Below, in pieces: positions 21,001-33,418 of a stretch of DNA of 64,000 nucleotides. The notes beneath the pieces are model-generated. The model searched no databases. It was not told the DNA's origin and saw nothing but the letters and a program-made list of their open reading frames with translations. Every line of letters starts with the position of its first letter. Within the stretch, counting starts at the first letter, position 1. The stretch comes from Gnetum montanum. Its lineage: Eukaryota > Streptophyta > Gnetopsida > Gnetales > Gnetaceae. Position numbers and translations under genes: made by a program. The stretch is taken from positions 378,110 through 442,109 of the forward strand of contig MNCI01003938.1 in NCBI GenBank assembly GCA_015680685.1, in the 5' to 3' direction.

Positions 21001-22629
21001 GTGGACCACCATAGTCAAACTTGCAAAATATGAAGAGTTTTTGAGTAAAATTGGTATCAAATGAAAGCTTAGAAGACCAAGAATAGTATGAAAACATGAA
21101 AAGAAGATGTTGAAGCTCATAACTTTGAAAAAAATGGAGAAAAATTGATTTAGTATATGAATGAAATTAAAGATTAGGGAGCACTAAGTAGTATACTCAA
21201 TGAAAAATGCAAAAGGTAGGATTGTAGTGATGCCAAAGATAAGGAACCTTAACTAATCAAGCCAATAGCTATGTAAGTGGATCCTCCCCATAGCAGGCTC
21301 ATGCCCTTTTTTGCCTTTGCATAACCTCAACCGAAGAGTCTGTGGACCCGATAGTTGATTTAATAATCATGACAAGTTAAGGACCAACCAAAAAGAATCT
21401 ACTCAAGAATCCCAACACATCAGACCAATACATAGAGCATAACATGGAACCCAGTAGTGAGGTGAATTATAGCAACATGGATGGATGATAGAGAAGGTGA
21501 AATGGAGTTTTGAATTGAGCTCATAAGGAGTCCCTTGTGGAATTTATGTTTAAAATAACCCAAGAAGTTCCATCCTTAGTCCAGACCAAAATCATTCACT
21601 TGCAATGACTTTGCATCGCCACTCTAAGATCAATCCACCCACTCGAAACACAAGAGTACTTCCACAAAACAACCACCATTCCACAAAGAGAGGAAAAGAG
21701 AAGTAAGAAGTGTGAGAGAGAGGGCCTTAGTTAGAGGGGACCTTCAAGCATAGGTGCATGTTGTTCAAGTTCCATAACTAGTGCTTGTAGCCCATTTATT
21801 TGTCCAAGGGAAGTGATTTGAATTCTCATTGTTTTTTTTATTTTTAAAATGGGAACCACATCATGCAAGGACTTATTTGTGTCAAAGGGGTGTGCTTTAA
21901 ATTCCCATCATTTTCTTGGATGGGAACCACACCATGTAATAACATTAGTTGACTTCCTATTAGTGATTGGTATGGAATGGTAAGAAGTCCATAAAAAAAA
22001 CTCAAGCACTCAAGTAAGTAGAAGAGTACAAAGAGTATTGAGTCCCATTAAATTCACACCCTTTACAAACCTTCGATTAAAAATTTCTCTAATTAAAGGG
22101 ATCTCAAATTCCTAAAACAAGGAAAACCATAAAGTTCATTGGATGGGCAGATGATCTGGACTCACTTCCTATTCCATAAAAAATAAACCATGTCAAAGTC
22201 ATCAGGCACCAAAATTCAAAAATAGAAACTAGACATCAACAATCACACATTAGGAAAAACCATCATTAGTAAACATCAATAGCAGCACTATGTCCTATGA
22301 CAATAAAGCACTCTTTATTAGCAAAAATGAGAAAATATCACACTTTAATCAAAACAAATAAAGTAAAACATATATAAGGAAATGTAAAATAGTTAAGAAA
22401 GTTCAAAGATACTAAAGATGGTGTATAATTAGAAAAATTTGAAAAATCAAGAATTTGTAAAATAAATAATTTATAAAAATAAAAAATGTGAAAAACAAAA
22501 AGTTGAAAAACTGAGAAGCCAATTTGATGGTTAACACGGATGGCCATCTTCCCCATGATTGAGTTAGAAGTAGGAGATTTGAAAAATAGAGCATGGTTGT
22601 CCATTTGTTGAGGTAATAGATATACTGGC
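21001..22629 (-). other. Non-coding region between pol and ORF3 of element C
   Basis: No long ORF. It contains the block shared with A, B and D (about 21270-21345, with GTGGATCCTCCCC and CCGAAGAGTCTGTGG), a block with GGGAACCACACCATG that matches A and B, and at 22338-22604 the hydrophobic frame after pol (KSPTSNSIMGKMA, then a Phe-rich run) that corresponds to 262-531 of A. Confidence 0.55.
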
Positions 22630-25600
22630 CTATTTTAATTCTAAGAAAGGCTTTACTTGTTAGATGTTGACCAACTACTTTTTATTTGGGTGCTTAGGCT
22701 TGTAGATCAACATGGCCCCAGAGGGAAAGGTTTGATCAATTATGTAAGGTTCCTCCCACAATGTTTGAAATTTTGTCTTTTGGGCTACATGTATGGGGTT
22801 CTAGTAAAGAAACTTATCTCCTGGTTGAAGCTTTACTTTCCTTATTCTAAGGTCATGATGTTGCTTATTGAATGCCTTGTTCACATCATTTAAGAATAGG
22901 GCCACTAATCAATTTTCATCTAACATGTTTATATTGATTAATCTTTCCTTTTGTGATATACTTAGGTCAATGTTTAAATCATAGGCTATTGAGAGTGTAC
23001 AGAGCTCAAATTGGATCAGGGGCATTGGAAGTTTTCCATACACTAACTCATAGAGAGAATAGCCAATAGGAAGTTTCCAAGTTGAACAATAATCCTAGAG
23101 AGCATGGTTAAGCTTTGTAATCCAATCCTTTCTATATTTTCTAATGGTTCACATTAGTATTTTTGTAATCTCCTAGTTGGTTACCTCTACTTGACCATTG
23201 GCTTGGGGGTGGTAAGGTGTTGTTAATTTATGTTCTACCCACAAGAATTGCATTAATTTTCTAAATGTGGCACTTGTGAAATAAGTTCCATTATCAAAAA
23301 TTAGTAAATGTGGTACCCCAAACCTATTCACAATATTTTGTTGTATCAATTTGGCAAAAATGGATGATGTACAATCAGTAATGGCTACTGCTTCTGCCTA
23401 TTGTATGTACTAGCCAACTACTACTATAATATATGCCTTTTCATTGGACTTGGGTGTGATGGAACCCATATGTCAAAAGGTTCTAGAAGTTGAATCCACT
23501 ATTGAGGACCTTCCATGCAAGCGATCATTCCCCCATCATGTTGACAACATTCACAAGACTGACGAACTGGTGGGCATCTCTAAAGATTGTAAACCAATAG
23601 GATCTTGCCATTAGGATTTTTATGGCTATGCATCTTCCTACATAGTGGACTCTACAAGGCCCTTCATGAGTATTTTTGAAAATGCACAATTGATCTTTGT
23701 TAGGGATGCACCAATGAATTAGGCCATTGACACATACCTTGTAAAGGTGTCCGTTGATTTCCATGAAGTATTTGGCCTGATGAAGAAATTGTTGCTTCTT
23801 CCAAAAATTCAAGTCTTGTGGCATCTCCTAAGTGAGAAGATAGGTGAGGATGCCATTATACCATATTGTTGTTTTAGGAATTTGTTCACTTATTACTCAA
23901 GTAAAGAGGAGTTCCTCTAGAAACTAATCAGAGAGTGAGCTCTCCTCCTCTTTGTTATCCCATCTTAAGCGAGAGAGATGGTCAGTGACTACATTCTTGA
24001 TTCATTTTTGATCTACCATAGTGATATGAAATTCCTACAAGATCATAAACCATCATATGACACAAGGGTTCACTGTCAACTTCATAAGGAAGTGAATTGC
24101 ACTGTGGTCTATATGTACAAATTCTTTGTAATGAAGCACATAATGTCTAAAATTTTCCATAGCATACACCACTATCATTAACTCTTTCTCTATGGTGGTG
24201 TAATTTAACTATGCTCCCATAATTCTCTGACTCACGTAGTGGATGTAATATGGACGTTTTTTATCGTCCATCTATGTGAGCACTACTTCTAAAGCATAGT
24301 TAGATGCATCTATCATAATACAGAAAGGTTTGGACCAGTCTAGTGCTCATAGAATTGGTGTTTCTATGAGTTTATCCTTTCATTGTTGGAATGTGTGTTC
24401 ACATTCCTTGGTCCAAACAAAACATGCATCTTTCTTTCTAAGCTCTACAAACGACTTTTTGATCTTATAGAAATTCTCTATAAATTGTCAATAGTAGCTA
24501 GTGTCTCCAAGGAATGACTGAACATATTTAATGGTCTCTAGTTGGCATGTTATTCCTTGGATGACCCTTATCTTTTCTAGGTCTACCTCAATCCCTTTTT
24601 GCAAAATTTTGTGCCCTAGCACAATGCCTGCTTGGATCATCAAATGGCTCTTTTACTAGTTGAGCTATAAGTTTGTTTCTACACATCTCTTAAGTACTTG
24701 CTCAAGTTGATCCAAGGCTTGCTCAAAGGTAGCTCAATAGGTGGAAAAGTCATCCATGAAGACTTCAACGTGACTATCAATTTGTTGTTGAAAGATACTA
24801 GGGACCAAGCATTGAAATGTTGTAGGGGAATTACATAGATCAAATGACATCTTACAATATGCAAAAGTTTCCTAGGGACTCGTGAATGTTGTCTTGGCAT
24901 AATCTTCAAGTGCAATTTGGATTAGGTTATAGCCACTATAATCATCCAGGAAGCTATAATAACAATGCCTAGATATGGTGTCTAACACTTGATCTATGAA
25001 TGGCAAAGCAAAGTGATCTTTAAATGTTGCCATATTCAACAACTTGAAGTTTATGCAAACCCACCATTTGCCTCCCTTATTTGGTATAATATGAGTGAAC
25101 TAACCCTCTCACTATCCATGATTGGATAGATGAACCCCACCTTGAGGAGTTTCTTTATTTCCTCTTTGAAAATTTGCTTCAATTTGAAATTCAACCGTCT
25201 CTATGACTACCTCCTAGGCTTCATGGCTAGGTTGGTGTAAATGTGATGCTAGCATATCCTTGGATCAATTCTTGTTAGCTCTAGATATGATAAAGCAAAG
25301 ACTTTTGATTATTTGTTCACCACTTTCAACAACTCTTATTTTTGCTCAGGAGCAAGTTTAGCATTAATGATGATTGATTTACCATTCTTTAAAAATGAAT
25401 ACTCCATTCTAGCCCATAAAATTTTTAGTTCTAAGGGCTCCTACCTGAAGTGATCAAGGATTTCCAACTCTCCCTAATAGGTATCACCATCTTCATTAGA
25501 GAGTTGGAAATGAACTTATTCAATTTTGTTCATACATTTAACATATGCACAAGTTAAGCTCTAAATTGGCTCCATGCATATGGTGTTGCTATCTGAATTA

Positions 25601-26312
25601 GCTATTAGCCACTAGGTACCCTTCTACTTTGTGGCTGTTGTGTATAGACACCTTTGAACGTTAATTTCTTATGCACATTGATTGCATGCCTTAATATAGG
25701 TACTCTTGATTAACCAAATATTTTGCATGTAATTGCACCCGTTATCACTGTATGCAATGCATGGAATACACTTCTTCTCAATTTTTCCTAGCTCATTTTC
25801 CTCAGATATCCCTAAAGATAGGTCCCTTATACCCATTCTTGTATCAACCATGCTTAACCAAGTTCTTCCCATAATGATAAGGAAGTCACTTTTGCAATTG
25901 TCCACTATGATTACAAGAAATCAGTAGGATAGGACCACCCATAAACCATGGTCACAATGTCCTCTACTAAGCCCAAAGAGATAGTAATTGACTGCTCTAC
26001 TAATTCTAGATAAATGTTTCTCTTCTTAAGAGGTGGTAGGTTCTAGGCCTTGTACATGTCATGGAAGATGAGGTTAACTCTAGAACCAAAATCAAGAAGA
26101 ACTTTGCATGGCTCATGTCCAGCAATTTGTAGATAAATGAGTGGACTTCTTGGATTAGATCTTTTTATAGGAAGATTACCAAGCTTGATCCACTTAGTAA
26201 TAGCATGAGTTAGCATTACTGTATGAATCCTAGGTAGCACTTGGTTGGAAGGGCACTTGAAGGTATTTGATGTAGAGGATGAGGATGCTGGAGATGTAGG
26301 GCAATCAACCAA
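22630..26312 (-). pseudogene. Pol of element C (protease, RT, RNase H, integrase), heavily broken
   Basis: Protease: frame 26312-26043 with SPLIYLQIAGHEPCKVLLDF, where DFG replaces the Athila-type DLG, and frame 25905-25669 with FLIIMGRTWLSMVD. RT: around 24785-24741 reads VEVFMDDFSTY, so the FMDD catalytic box is intact. RNase H: around 24050-23950 decayed remnants of the VVTDHLSRL end. Integrase: 23824-23525 with the zinc-binding segment (THEGPCRVHYVGR, then SYWFTIFRDAHQFV), then the C-terminal end FPSGAMLIYKPKHPNKK before the stop at 22630. Order and motifs match B. The many stops show that it is dead. Confidence 0.75.
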
Positions 26313-27803
26313 AGTAGGTTGTGAGGGCTGGGGAGGACTGCTGGGCTGGAAGAAGGATCTTTTCCTTGATCAATTGTCTAGACCACTTGGTTGAAAAATT
26401 GATTGTGAGTGTACAACCCTTGTAGCATTTCATTGTTGCAGTTGTGAAGGAATCTCACCTTGCATGGATGAAGTAGGAGGTAAATAGGTTGAAAGTGGTG
26501 GTGTATGTATAGAGGGATGTGGAGGATGCTAGGGATACAGATATGGGTTTTCCCCTCACGTATATGGTGAATGTATTCGGTGATACTTTAGAGGATAATA
26601 GTAATGCTGGAATGATGTATGACATGTAGAACTTCTAGGGGAGACAAGTTGTTGAACACAGTACATGTATGGATCTAGTTTCCCATAAGGGTACAGCTGC
26701 ATTGGAGGTGGCATTCCCCACAATTGTGGTTGCTACCATTTTTGGTATTGTTCATAAGGTTGTGGAGGAGTTCCACTTGGATAGTAAGCTTGTTGTTGTT
26801 GTGGAACTATCTTGGACTACCTTGAGGGTAAGGCAATCATCTTGGAGCTTGGCTATGTGCTAGGTGAAGATTTAATGCATACACCCTTAACTCTTGTAAG
26901 TGTGACACTATAGGGCAACATACCTTTGGATGTTCGTATTAATAGATGTCACATTCATTTTCATCATCAAAGTCAAACTCCATAACTTCCTCTAAATCAG
27001 TAGCTTTTCCCTTTCCTCTTTGGTAGGCATATTCAACTTCTTTTTACCTCCTACAATTATGATCACTATTTTACTCTTTGGATTCCTAAGCAATCTTCAA
27101 AGCAACTTGAAATTTTTCATCCAAAGAGTTCCATAACTTGTCAACCTTGGTCAAAATATCAAAAATAGATTTTTGAATGGGCAAGGTCTTTCTGTTCAGC
27201 ACTTCATCAAGCAGTGACTCCTCCTCATCACAAAATCAAACCTCTTATTTTCTGATGGACAGGTCCCTATTATATTCTTCAGTACTTTCCCTTTTTCATA
27301 GCTCTTCTTCTTCTTTTGCTACCTGCTCAATTATCCTCTAGATTTGATGAGATCTCAATTCAAAAAATCTTCCTTAGGCATATACCCCAAGGGTTCTTCT
27401 TGTTTCCACCCTAAGCCCATCTATGATGTGGCAAAGTTGTTTCCTCTAAGAATAATCATGGCTAAGACATTGATGTAGGAGTGAATAGTATTAACCCATG
27501 GTAGCATCCAAGGGTTCATGTGCTTCTTATTTCTAGCCTTGGATTTGCCTTCTTAGATTAGACACTCTAGAGTACATCTGATATTTGTCATTGAATATTT
27601 CTAACATGGTACTCCATCTATGGATAGATTTTGGCTCTAAGGAGTGGCATCCACTTTCAGCTTCCTTGATGAGTCTCCTTCAAAAAAGCTTTAGTTTCTA
27701 CCACTCATTCTCTATGTTTTGTAAGGTACAAAAATTATGAAAAGCTTGTAGATGTATTTTTAGATTAGAGTTGTATACCTCCTCAAATCTTTGAATATTG
27801 TTC
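26313..27803 (-). pseudogene. Gag of element C, 3' part (cut by element D)
   Basis: Frame 27901-27698 (its first part lies in D) reads YMNNIQRFEEVYNSNLKIHL, then QAFHNFCTLQNIENEW, matching B (NHLQAFHDACALQNIEKKWQ). Near 26930 a zinc-knuckle relic reads CDIY-stop-YEHPKVCC, where B and D have C-x-IC-x-YD-x-PKG-x-C. A Gln/Gly/Tyr/Pro-rich linker follows toward the protease. Gag packages element RNA. The other part is at 36118-37001. Confidence 0.7.
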
Positions 27804-27808
27804 ATGTA
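27804..27808. repeat. Left target site duplication of element D (ATGTA)
   Basis: ATGTA directly before TGATGAG at 27809; the same five bases follow CTCATCA at 36113-36117. It lies inside the gag of C. Confidence 0.85.
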
Positions 27809-28539
27809 TGATGAGTGGTAAGGTATCCCTACACTCAACCATATGAATACGAGCGTTTTCATGCATGATCTGGTCAAACTTCGCAGACAGACTAGTGGCA
27901 CCTAGATCATTAACCTTAGGTCACAGTTCGCTATCTTCCTTCCTAGACTAGTATTATATTTTTCACGTATGGTTTAGTCCAGAGTGAGGTGTATGATGTG
28001 TTCTAACCTAATGCTACTCCTGAAGGCAATGGAAAATAATATTAACTAAGCTAATCTAGGAGGGAAATGGTAAGAGAATCTAATCTAGCCTAAGTGTGAT
28101 GAGTAGCTGATTCCTTGATCAACCGTACACATCTTGGACTTTGTGCATGACTACCACTGGGATTACCAAGCACAGATCCTATGTACGCCACTGGGATATC
28201 AAGTAGTCACACTTAAATGCTCGTAATCAAGTCGTACTCATTTCGCGTTACTAGGAGATAAGGGTGAGAGGAAAAAGTAGTAAATAATAATTAAATAAAC
28301 AAATAAATAACAAAGTGAATGTTGTAATGATGAAGTAATCTTGATCTTTATTGTTGATCATGTGCATGTCCAAGTACGTCACACTCAAATAAAGAATGAC
28401 GTACAATTACATTCACCACACTACGAGCAGAAACTGGAAAAATAATCTATCTCTAGAATGATCAAACTGCCAGAGCTTTGCTACTTCTATTCTATGATGA
28501 TAAACAAGGGAGAGCCGTATGCGATATCGTGTCCCATCA
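27809..28539 (-). repeat. 3' LTR of element D
   Basis: Begins TGATGAG and ends GTCCCATCA on the plus strand. It matches 35305-36112 except that about 80 bases of U3 around the TATA box are missing. The flanking tract (TTTAGTCATGGTAATA, minus) has lost its G run. Confidence 0.85.
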
Positions 28540-28711
28540 TATTACCATGACTAAATAAAAACTAATCCTCGAGTTACAAAGAGAACAAGCTCCATTGATT
28601 ACACAATGGATAGGTATGGGATTATTAACTAGAAAAAGAAATGAAATGATGCCGCAATGTGGGAAGGCACAACACAGAAAAAATACTACAACTACTACAA
28701 AAATGTGGAAC

Positions 28712-31470
28712 TCATGTAGTTCCTGGTGGCGGTGGCTCCTCCATGGGTGCTTTCCCTTTGTCATGTGCTCTAGGCTTTAAAGCTTGATGGCATTGAAGTA
28801 TGGCCTAGAGCTTCTCCTCTTTGGTCCGAGGGTCTTGTGCCATCCATGCTAGTGTTAAAATGTTTGATGGAGTCAGCACCTCCCATGGACATGGTAGTTG
28901 CAGGAACATTTGATTGGCCTTGACATACCACACCGTGAACACCCATCGTTCCTCTTCATAGGCTCTAGCTTTATCTTTGTATTCATGAAGATCTGATAGC
29001 TGTCAAGCCAAGTTGATTGCAACGTCTTTCTATCCCTGGTAACTTGCTTTTACCACCTCAAGTTCAAAATTTGTGACATCTAGTTTCTCGACCAGCTTCT
29101 TGCACTCTACAAATTCTACTTCATATTTGATGTGGGTGGAAGCTACCTGCTACTCAAGCTCTGACCTTGGGCATCCTACTGTTAACATGGTAAGGTTGGC
29201 ATATCTAAGGTTTTCCAACTCCATGTATTCCATCAAGTCCTGGATTTTTAGGTCCCGATTCTTAACTTCCGCTTGGTGGGCGAAGGCGTAAGTGTCCAAT
29301 ATGATGTGCCAATTAGTGTATTGAGCACTGATATTGTTAATTTGAGTCTTGGCCATATGGATCTCCTTCTCTAAGATTTGTTTATACATCCCCACCTGAT
29401 CACGAAAATTCTCCTTTAGCTTCTCATGTTGTTTAGCCTCATTCTGCCACGTGCTTATCTCAATTGCTGATTGTTGTTGAATAGCATGCACCTCCTCCAT
29501 TGAGAGGGTTCGATTCTCTCTGGCTAAACGGCTTACATCTCGGTTGACCCGAATGAATTATTCTCGTAGCTTATGAAAGTGTTCATTGAGAACATTCTTT
29601 TGTTTCTCCACAAAGGCCAACCAAAGGTTATCTGCAACCAACCGCTTATTTTCTTCTTCTAAGGCCTTGAGTGCCTTAAGATGCGCATGGGTTTGTGCCT
29701 GTGATGCGGAGGCATCCCAAACAGTCATCTCTTTTTCTCCTACCACCTTCTTATGCTCTGTGATCAAATTTGCTATTTTCTCAGTTCTAAAATTTTCTAG
29801 TTGGTCTATGGGAACAAATTGTAAAGGATCCCACTGTGCTACTTGTAAGGCCGTGAGCTGCTCTTGTAATTCCTGCACTTTAGCTTTAGCATGCTCAGCC
29901 CTCACTTTGGATATGACCAGCTTCCCCTTTTTGGAAATGAGGTCTGATTGAATTACTATGACATCTTGAAGGATGTCAAACAGAGATGTCATTACTTGTC
30001 CTATTTGAAGCAATCTATCAAGTACATCCTCATGTTCCACAGGAGTCATTGAGGTCCCGGCAAGAGTTTGAGCATCCCATGCTCTTGAGAGATCTACCGG
30101 TGGCACAATAGGTACATTAAAGGATTCCTTGATGTGGTCAACAACCACTTTAGTAGCTCCCGTGGCATTCTGGTGTTGCATGACCACCATAGTGGCCCCT
30201 TCACTAGTCTCTAACTACAATTGAAAAGATGCTACGTTTCCTAAGATCTGTTGCGACCATCTACTTTCCCCTCCTCCTGTTTGAATTGATAATTTTCCCC
30301 TTGTGTGATCCATTGAAACTATAGGCTGATCAGCATCATCGATGACGCAGAAGAGGTTTGCATCATCACGACTTCCCCAACTAACTGTCTCAGCGATGGT
30401 CCTAAGATGGCTCATCGATAGTCTGTAGTCTTGCGGCAGTAGCGGTTGATCCTGACCTATGCTAGGCCCTGTTTCTTGTTATTGGCTGGGACCTGTGGTT
30501 GGAGGTTGACCGGGTCCTTCAAGTTGAGTTGCAGGTGGTCCAGTCATTTTTTCTTCTCCTCCATCTGGTCTTAGCTCTTCACCAGTGCGATTTCTTGGAG
30601 CTGGCACCTTTAGTAATTCGGCGTAAGAAGCATTCTGGGCTTTTCGAAGGACATCATTAGTGTACCCCGACTACCAACCTGTTGGCACAGTTTTCTAATA
30701 AGACAGGGGAAGGGCAGCGCCATCTTCCCTGATGTCCATTCTTCAAATCACCTTAGGATCTCTATCAAATATAGATGGGGAAGGTTCGTGTTAACCTTTC
30801 CCATCAACACTGCACGTCCTCTGGCTGCATACATGGATATTCTTTTCAAGCCTTTTGTGGGGAAGAGGTGATAGGTTCCAATTTTAAAATAAACTCTCTC
30901 ATCTGTCGTCAATTGTCCAAATACTTTATCTTTGTCATAAGCCTTCTCTAACCAATCCTTTTGCACGTTGGGGTCTAAAAGGGTAGATAACCGAGCAACC
31001 TGGGGCCCTGAGTTTAGAAGGTTTAACACTTCCAAAATTTCCTACGCAGAGAAGTCAACTGTCACACCACAAATGTTAACCGTGGTGCCTTGCTCCCTAT
31101 TGTGCCAGAACTAGTACATTTCACCTAAGTACCAGGTACATCTTTTAGAGAGGATAGGCCATAAGGGAGACCCTTTGAGGTGATCCCTAATAACCTTAGA
31201 AGCAAACTCTATGAAAGATTTGAAGTTTAGCTCCACAATCACCACAGCAAATGTGGACTTCTCATGGATAGCCTGAACACACTCCGATGGCAACGTGGGT
31301 TGTTGTCCTAGTTTAGGTGCAGCAGCAGCTCCACCTTCTGCCTACCCAAACCGTTTGGTAGGAGTTTCTTCTTGATGGATGTTGAATGATTACACCTCCT
31401 ATTCTGTATCTTATTTGGCATGGCCTTGTCTTCCACCTCTCTGAGATCGTTTTGTTCCACCTTGGGTCAT
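28712..31470 (-). pseudogene. Third ORF (ORF3) of element D: plant-transposon-type domain and long coiled coil
   Basis: Starts at Met 31470 (MTQGGTKRSQRGGRQG) and ends EPPPPGTT-stop at 28712, about 920 codons. N-terminal part: FIEFASKVIRDHL, YLGEMY, TVNICGVTVDFSA, YHLFPTKGLKRISMYAARGR, then ALPFPCLIRKLCQQVG. This is the pattern of the putative plant transposon protein domain (LLPTKH-ri--RA-L, INVG, FPcLItrLC). A Pro/Gly/Gln linker follows (30600-30420), then a charged coiled-coil region of about 450 residues (30190-28780; LISKKGKLVISKVRAEHAKA, LKALEEENKRLVADN). One net frameshift lies near 30600-30700 and there are roughly a dozen stops. Role unknown. A structural or env-substituting role is a guess. 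Confidence 0.75.
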
Positions 31471-31939
31471 CTACAATCACATGGGTCAAGTGTTAGTAAG
31501 GTTGTTTTTAAAGTCAAGTTATACCTTACTGCTTGCCTTAATTAAAGATCTTATGTTATAATGTGTGATCGTGCCTGAAAATTGTAATAATGGGTCTTGT
31601 GACTTAGGTGGTTTCCATTTTAATCTCCCGATGTACCTAAGGTCATATGATTTTTGGCACAATTATTCTAAGTGTTAGTGTTAATTACCCTAATTGATGT
31701 CCTTTTGGTGATGATAAATTTCAAAAAATTTAGGCACTTTTTAGCAAGTGTCTCTCCCCCATGACTAAACTGAACACTCCAGGTTCAAGCAGGTTCAAAC
31801 AGAATTAAAATCGGAGCACCAATGAGCGAGATATGAGTGAAAAAGCAAGGGTTATGCAATCGGAAGTTGTAGAGAAAAATTTCAAAAACTCCCCTCGTGT
31901 AAATGGTAAAATGATGCTAAGTGTTGTGGTGGAGGTACC

Positions 31940-32028
31940 TATTTATAAGAAAATAGGATGTGATATCACGTACGATGCATCACGTACGTGATATCACGTG
32001 GGACGTGATATCACGTACGCGATATCTT
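31940..32028 (-). promoter_or_regulatory. Candidate internal promoter of ORF3 in element D
   Basis: On the minus strand a palindromic block (ACGTGATATCACGT twice, at 32003-32016 and 31986-31999, with a G-box-like CACGTG in between) is followed by TATAAATA at 31947-31940, about 470 bases before the ORF3 Met. The LTR U3 of D has the same layout: ATATCG/CGATAT repeats and then TATAAATA (36022-36029). A's U3 holds the related words ATCGTGTACGTGATAT and GGGGCC. This suggests a second promoter built from the element's own U3-type module. It is an inference from sequence only. Confidence 0.5.
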
Positions 32029-33349
32029 GGCCCTACTAATGTGAGACACATGAAAAATACCAAATTTTTAATGATTTTCCTTGAAATTAATGTTGGAAAT
32101 TGAGGACATTGGCAAGGATTAAGATGTCCTAGGGTAATTTCATTGATTCGAGAGGCACTCTTAATGATAATGATGTGAACTACAGTAATAAAAATTTGGC
32201 AGTTACGAGAAAAGGGAATGTAATGGTACATTGGAATGTTAAAATTTAGAGAGATAATATTAAGGAAAGAAAATAAATTGAAAAATTAAGCTGAGGGTAA
32301 GAAATTATGTGTTTAAGATAGAAAATCAATGAAGATTACAAAAAATTACACAAGTGGGTCCTCCCCAAAGCAGGTTTCAACCTATAATGCCCTTGTGTAA
32401 CCAAACTTAAAGTGTCTGTGGGAACTAGAAGGGTTAAATGTAATATGCACTAACTCCACAAAAAACACACATGTAAATATCACTAGAATAAGATGAAAAT
32501 TCTATGTTACACGGGACACGAGCTATGATTACACGAATAGTGAGATGAGATGAACTATAGAAAGGGATCATAGAGATTAGGACATGATGTAACTGACCCA
32601 GGGCACAATGAATCCTGCATGTAAAGCATGATTAATATGTCATTAACCCATCGTTCCAAGATCAGGACCAAGTCCATTCCTCTAATCAGTGACATCACAT
32701 TGTTTCATCCCGTGATGAGCAATTATGAGAGTACCATAACAATGAGGCGTATGATCCTTGGCGTTTAGTATAAGGGAGGAGTGATTTTTTTTCTAGCACT
32801 TTGTTTTTCTTTTTCTTCTTCTTTCTTCTCTTTTTTTTCACTTTACTGAATCTAAAGAAGCCACCAACCTTCAGGCATGGGTTCATGTCTTTCCATTGGG
32901 ACCCCCTAGAACAGCATTTGATTTCTAAGTGCCCATTTGATTACTCTTACTCCCATTTTTCATTAGATCTACAAAGATCGTAGTATGACCACGTTGCATG
33001 ATAACACCCACAATCATCACCAAAGAGAATCTGCAAGTCCCCTTGATGTCACACCCTAATCATCCCTCTTGGTCCATCCTTCTTCATTCTGGGTACAATG
33101 AACACAAAATTAATTTTAAGTTTTAAAAATGCCAAGAATACCACTGTACCCTTGGACAAAACCTCTTATTTATAGAGTGGATGAGTGGGTGTAATGGGCT
33201 CACTGTTCCAAATAATTGATCACTCATGACTTAATAACATAAAACACACCTCAACCAACAATCCACATGAGTGTTTTATTCGTAGATGAGATTACTTACA
33301 AAAATAGAAAAAGACAAAAAACACAAAAAGATAAAAAGATAAAACAAAA
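32029..33349 (-). other. Non-coding region between pol gap and ORF3 of element D
   Basis: No long ORF. It holds the block shared with A, B and C (about 32350-32430, GTGGGTCCTCCCC...AGTGTCTGTGG) and, next to the gap, the AT-rich stretch that follows pol in B and C. The order of blocks is the same as in the relatives, so only the pol part is missing. Confidence 0.55.
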
Positions 33350-33418
33350 NNNNNNNNNNNNNNNNNNNNNNNNNNNNNNNNNNNNNNNNNNNNNNNNNNN
33401 NNNNNNNNNNNNNNNNNN
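33350..33418. other. Assembly gap of 69 N
   Basis: Run of N between the post-pol region and the gag tail of D, exactly where about 3.7 kb of pol would be expected by comparison with B. Confidence 0.95.

Noticed and set aside
29586-29951. Plus-strand ORF of 121 codons inside element D
   Set aside because: It lies opposite the coiled-coil part of ORF3, which is the coherent frame and is matched in element C.
32695-32983. Lys-rich and Phe-rich ORFs around 32.8 kb
   Set aside because: They come from a T-rich run read on both strands inside the non-coding part of D.
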